Shown here in pieces: positions 5,510-7,081 of a DNA stretch of 7,081 nt. The notes beneath the pieces are model-generated. The model did no database searches and was not told the DNA's origin. It worked only from the letters and a program-made list of their open reading frames with translations. The stretch comes from Bacteroidaceae bacterium (lineage in GTDB: Bacteria; Bacteroidota; Bacteroidia; Bacteroidales; Bacteroidaceae). A program made the position numbers and the translations under genes. Positions within the stretch are counted from its first letter, which is position 1, and each line of letters starts with the position of its first letter. The stretch is taken from positions 1 to 7,081 of the forward strand of contig CAAFRW010000167.1 of assembly GCA_900765575.1 (NCBI GenBank), read 5' to 3'.

Positions 5510-6205
5510 CTATTTAATGATTAAAAGGGAAAAATAAGGAATCTCCCTCTCCAGAATTTGCGGCCTGTCTTGTAAATATACGGCTCGTTCCGTCCCTACA
5601 TTTTCAAAATAATGATACGTGTACTCTGAGTGCATATCCATATATTCTTTCACCACCGATGCACATTGAGACAGTTTCATAATGACCGGTACACACTTAT
5701 TTTTCAAGTAATTATCAAGTTCAGTTAAAGTAACGGTTCCAGGTATCACCACCAATTTCTCTTCCTGCTGAATTAAATGTAAATGAGCCAAACCGGCTGC
5801 GGCAATGAAAGAAGGAATACCGGGAAGCTGCTCTACCGGAACAGACTCGTCCGCTAATTTGTCTAACACATAATGGATAGAAGCATAGATGCTTGCATCT
5901 CCTTCCACTACTATCACTACCCGTTTCTCTTGCTCGTACAAGACCTTCGATTGCGCCCATACTTTATCATACGCATTCCAGGCGGCTTCCCGGTTTTTAC
6001 TCATCGGAAGCTCAAAAAGAGAAAGGGGAGACGTAACGGACAAAGCTTTCAGCAACTCTGCCGAACGGGATTTTTGCAAACCTTCTTTCGTTAAAGTAGC
6101 CGGACAAAAGATAACGTCCGCAGCTTGCAGGGCTTTTAAAGATTTCAAGGTAATTAATTCCGGGTCACCCGGACCTAACGATACAAATAGAACAGGATAT
6201 TTCAT
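5510..6205 (-). CDS. cbiL: precorrin-2/cobalt-factor II C20-methyltransferase
   Basis: This 231-residue cytoplasmic enzyme of the tetrapyrrole methylase family should transfer a methyl group from S-adenosylmethionine to C20 of precorrin-2 or cobalt-factor II, in corrin-ring synthesis (CbiL in the anaerobic route, CobI in the aerobic). The glycine-rich family start LFVSLGPGDPELITLKSL is at 6-23. VVEGDASIYASIHYVLDKL (99-117) is the second SAM-site block with the GDxSxY signature typical of CobI/CbiL. LPGIPSFIAAAGLA (127-140) and VIMKLSQ (174-180) follow. The length fits the single-domain family (about 230-250), and the glycine-rich motif near the N-terminus fixes the start. It stands alone on its strand here, convergent with uxaB across the repeat array and divergent from an importer lipoprotein. 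No cobalamin riboswitch is visible in the 124 bp upstream. CbiL is preferred over other corrin methylases (CbiF, CbiH) on the GDASIYAS block and overall pattern. Confidence 0.85.
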   Translation of the reverse strand: MKYPVLFVSLGPGDPELITLKSLKALQAADVIFCPATLTKEGLQKSRSAELLKALSVTSPLSLFELPMSKNREAAWNAYDKVWAQSKVLYEQEKRVVIVVEGDASIYASIHYVLDKLADESVPVEQLPGIPSFIAAAGLAHLHLIQQEEKLVVIPGTVTLTELDNYLKNKCVPVIMKLSQCASVVKEYMDMHSEYTYHYFENVGTERAVYLQDRPQILEREIPYFSLLIIK

Positions 6206-6233
6206 AAAAACATTATCTTATTTTAAAAGGCTA

Positions 6234-6265
6234 CAAAAGTGCTGAATTTATGGGAATAAAACAAG
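6234..6265 (-). promoter_or_regulatory. candidate promoter of cbiL
   Basis: On the minus strand, CTTG (6265-6262) and CACTTTTG (6241-6234) are separated by 20 bp. Each differs by one base from the Bacteroides -33 (TTTG) and -7 (TAnnTTTG) elements. Initiation would fall about 20 nt before the cbiL start codon. Plausible position, imperfect match. Confidence 0.4.
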
Positions 6266-6274
6266 AAAAAACGC

Positions 6275-6282
6275 TACCTTTG
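6275..6282 (+). promoter_or_regulatory. -7 promoter element of the substrate-binding lipoprotein gene
   Basis: TACCTTTG is an exact TAnnTTTG match about 48 bp before the start codon at 6330. No good TTTG lies 19-21 bp upstream (the nearest, TTTATG at 6247-6252, is off), so activation by another factor is possible. It lies within 10 bp of the cbiL -33 candidate on the other strand, so the divergent promoters would overlap. Confidence 0.5.
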
Positions 6283-6329
6283 TTCTCTTTAAATTTCAAA
6301 ACACATTAAATCTCAAAACACAAACATAC

Positions 6330-7081
6330 ATGAAAAAATATACATTATGTGTTATCGGACTCCTAATGTTTTTATTTACAGGATGTCAATCAAACTCCAA
6401 TCGTTCCAAATCATCACCCACAAACGCCAGTCTAACCGATTCCACCCGAACAACCATTTCCATTCAATATGCCAAAGGATTTTCTATTCAATATATTCCC
6501 GAAGGCTGTCTGGTTACTATCCAAGACCCTCAGAACGAAAAGAGTGCGGTCTACCATTTTGCTCTAATCGGACAAGATGCGGAGACAACAAACCTTCCTG
6601 AAGAATACACCGTTATCCATACGCCGATAAAAAGCGCTATTTGTATGACTTCCCTGCAACTTTCCAACTTCATTAAATTAGGAGAATTGGAACGGATAGT
6701 GGGCATTACCAGCACACGCCACTTGTTCAATGAACAGATAAACCAACAACTGAAAGAGGGCAAAACACGGAAAATCGGTATAGAAGGAAACTTCGACAAC
6801 GAAGTCATTATGGCTATCAATCCGGATATCATCTTGATTTCTCCTTTTAAACGAGGTGGGTATGATGTACTGACAGAGGTCAACATTCCACTGATTCCAC
6901 ATTTGGGTTACAAGGAAATGACTCCCCTCGGACAAGCCGAATGGATTAAATTTATCGGAATCCTGACAGGAGAGGAGAAAAAGGCCGACTCCATCTTCAC
7001 CAAGATAGAAAAACGATACACTGAACTCAAAGAGTTACCAGCCCATGTAGAAAAGTGTCCGGCAGTGTCCAGTGTAGAACT
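6330..7081 (+). CDS. ABC importer substrate-binding lipoprotein, iron-siderophore/cobalamin type (3' end missing)
   Basis: The frame from the ATG at 6330 stays open to the window edge: 250 codons plus two bases, so the C-terminus is missing. MKKYTLCVIGLLMFLFTGC is a lipoprotein signal with lipidated Cys19. After a Ser/Thr-rich linker comes a lead-in strand region (YAKGFSIQYIPEG, 48-59; IHTPIKSAICMTS, 96-108). The periplasmic-binding-protein fold of the BtuF/FhuD class (TroA-like) then follows: FIKLGELERIVGIT (114-127), RKIGIEGNFDNEVIMAINPD (147-166), IILISPF and GQAEWIKFIGILTGEEKKAD (201-220). Such proteins capture Fe-siderophores, heme or cobalamin and hand them to a FecCD/BtuCD-type permease, whose genes would be expected just downstream, outside the window. 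Divergence from cbiL favours a corrinoid ligand, but this is inference. A short N-terminal lipobox settles the start over later ATGs. Confidence 0.87.
   Translation, partial: MKKYTLCVIGLLMFLFTGCQSNSNRSKSSPTNASLTDSTRTTISIQYAKGFSIQYIPEGCLVTIQDPQNEKSAVYHFALIGQDAETTNLPEEYTVIHTPIKSAICMTSLQLSNFIKLGELERIVGITSTRHLFNEQINQQLKEGKTRKIGIEGNFDNEVIMAINPDIILISPFKRGGYDVLTEVNIPLIPHLGYKEMTPLGQAEWIKFIGILTGEEKKADSIFTKIEKRYTELKELPAHVEKCPAVSSVE

Noticed and set aside
5721..6245. Other frames over cbiL (5721-5960, 5873-6094, 5889-6245)
   Set aside because: cbiL has clear SAM-site motifs in its own frame; these overlap it and show no domain.
6206..6329. Cobalamin riboswitch upstream of cbiL or the binding lipoprotein
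   Set aside because: The gap is 124 bp shared by two divergent genes, shorter than a full B12 riboswitch, and no B12-box-like sequence is seen.
6347..6601. 84-codon plus-strand frame and overlapping minus frames (6551-6886, 6678-6935)
   Set aside because: The frame from 6330 gives a lipoprotein signal and a recognisable substrate-binding domain to the window edge; the others are out-of-frame shadows.

Overview
The window looks like chromosomal DNA from a gut Bacteroides or a close Bacteroidales relative. It is AT-rich, its genes lack strong Shine-Dalgarno sites, and several intergenic regions carry the Bacteroides-type -7 element TAnnTTTG, once with a well-placed -33 TTTG. Two small proteins start with Bacteroidota-style lipoprotein signals, and the protein families are typical of that group. 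This assignment is inferred from sequence style, not from a database match.

Layout. Positions 1-69 may be the tail of an upstream gene. A leader with one good -7 element precedes a small NlpE-like lipoprotein (330-767). A hairpin with a T tract on the minus strand separates it from uxaC, uronate isomerase, on the minus strand (858-2264). A 226-bp divergent intergenic region holds a near-ideal promoter and a dyad that may be an operator. It leads into a LacI-family regulator (2491-3558) and, 27 bp later, uxaB, tagaturonate reductase (3586-5025), which ends at a strong terminator. The 484-bp gap between the convergent uxaB and cbiL genes contains an unusual seven-unit repeat array (5175-5324) and two long hairpins. 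A cobalamin-type methyltransferase (cbiL, 5510-6205, minus) follows. Divergent from it is a substrate-binding lipoprotein of an iron-siderophore/cobalamin ABC importer (6330 to the window end, incomplete).

How the genes fit together. UxaC converts galacturonate to tagaturonate and glucuronate to fructuronate, and UxaB reduces tagaturonate to altronate. The LacI-type protein between them is the obvious candidate for a local hexuronate-responsive regulator acting on the divergent region. The next enzymes (altronate dehydratase, KDG kinase, KDPG aldolase) are not in the window. The right-hand module pairs a corrin-ring methyltransferase with a metal-chelate or corrinoid binding lipoprotein, which suggests cobalamin synthesis beside cobalamin or siderophore uptake.

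Most of the window is ordinary metabolism. The part not explained by known features is the array at 5175-5324: seven 13-bp AT-rich units at 22-24 bp spacing, the last four forming an inverted arrangement with a 24-bp stem.
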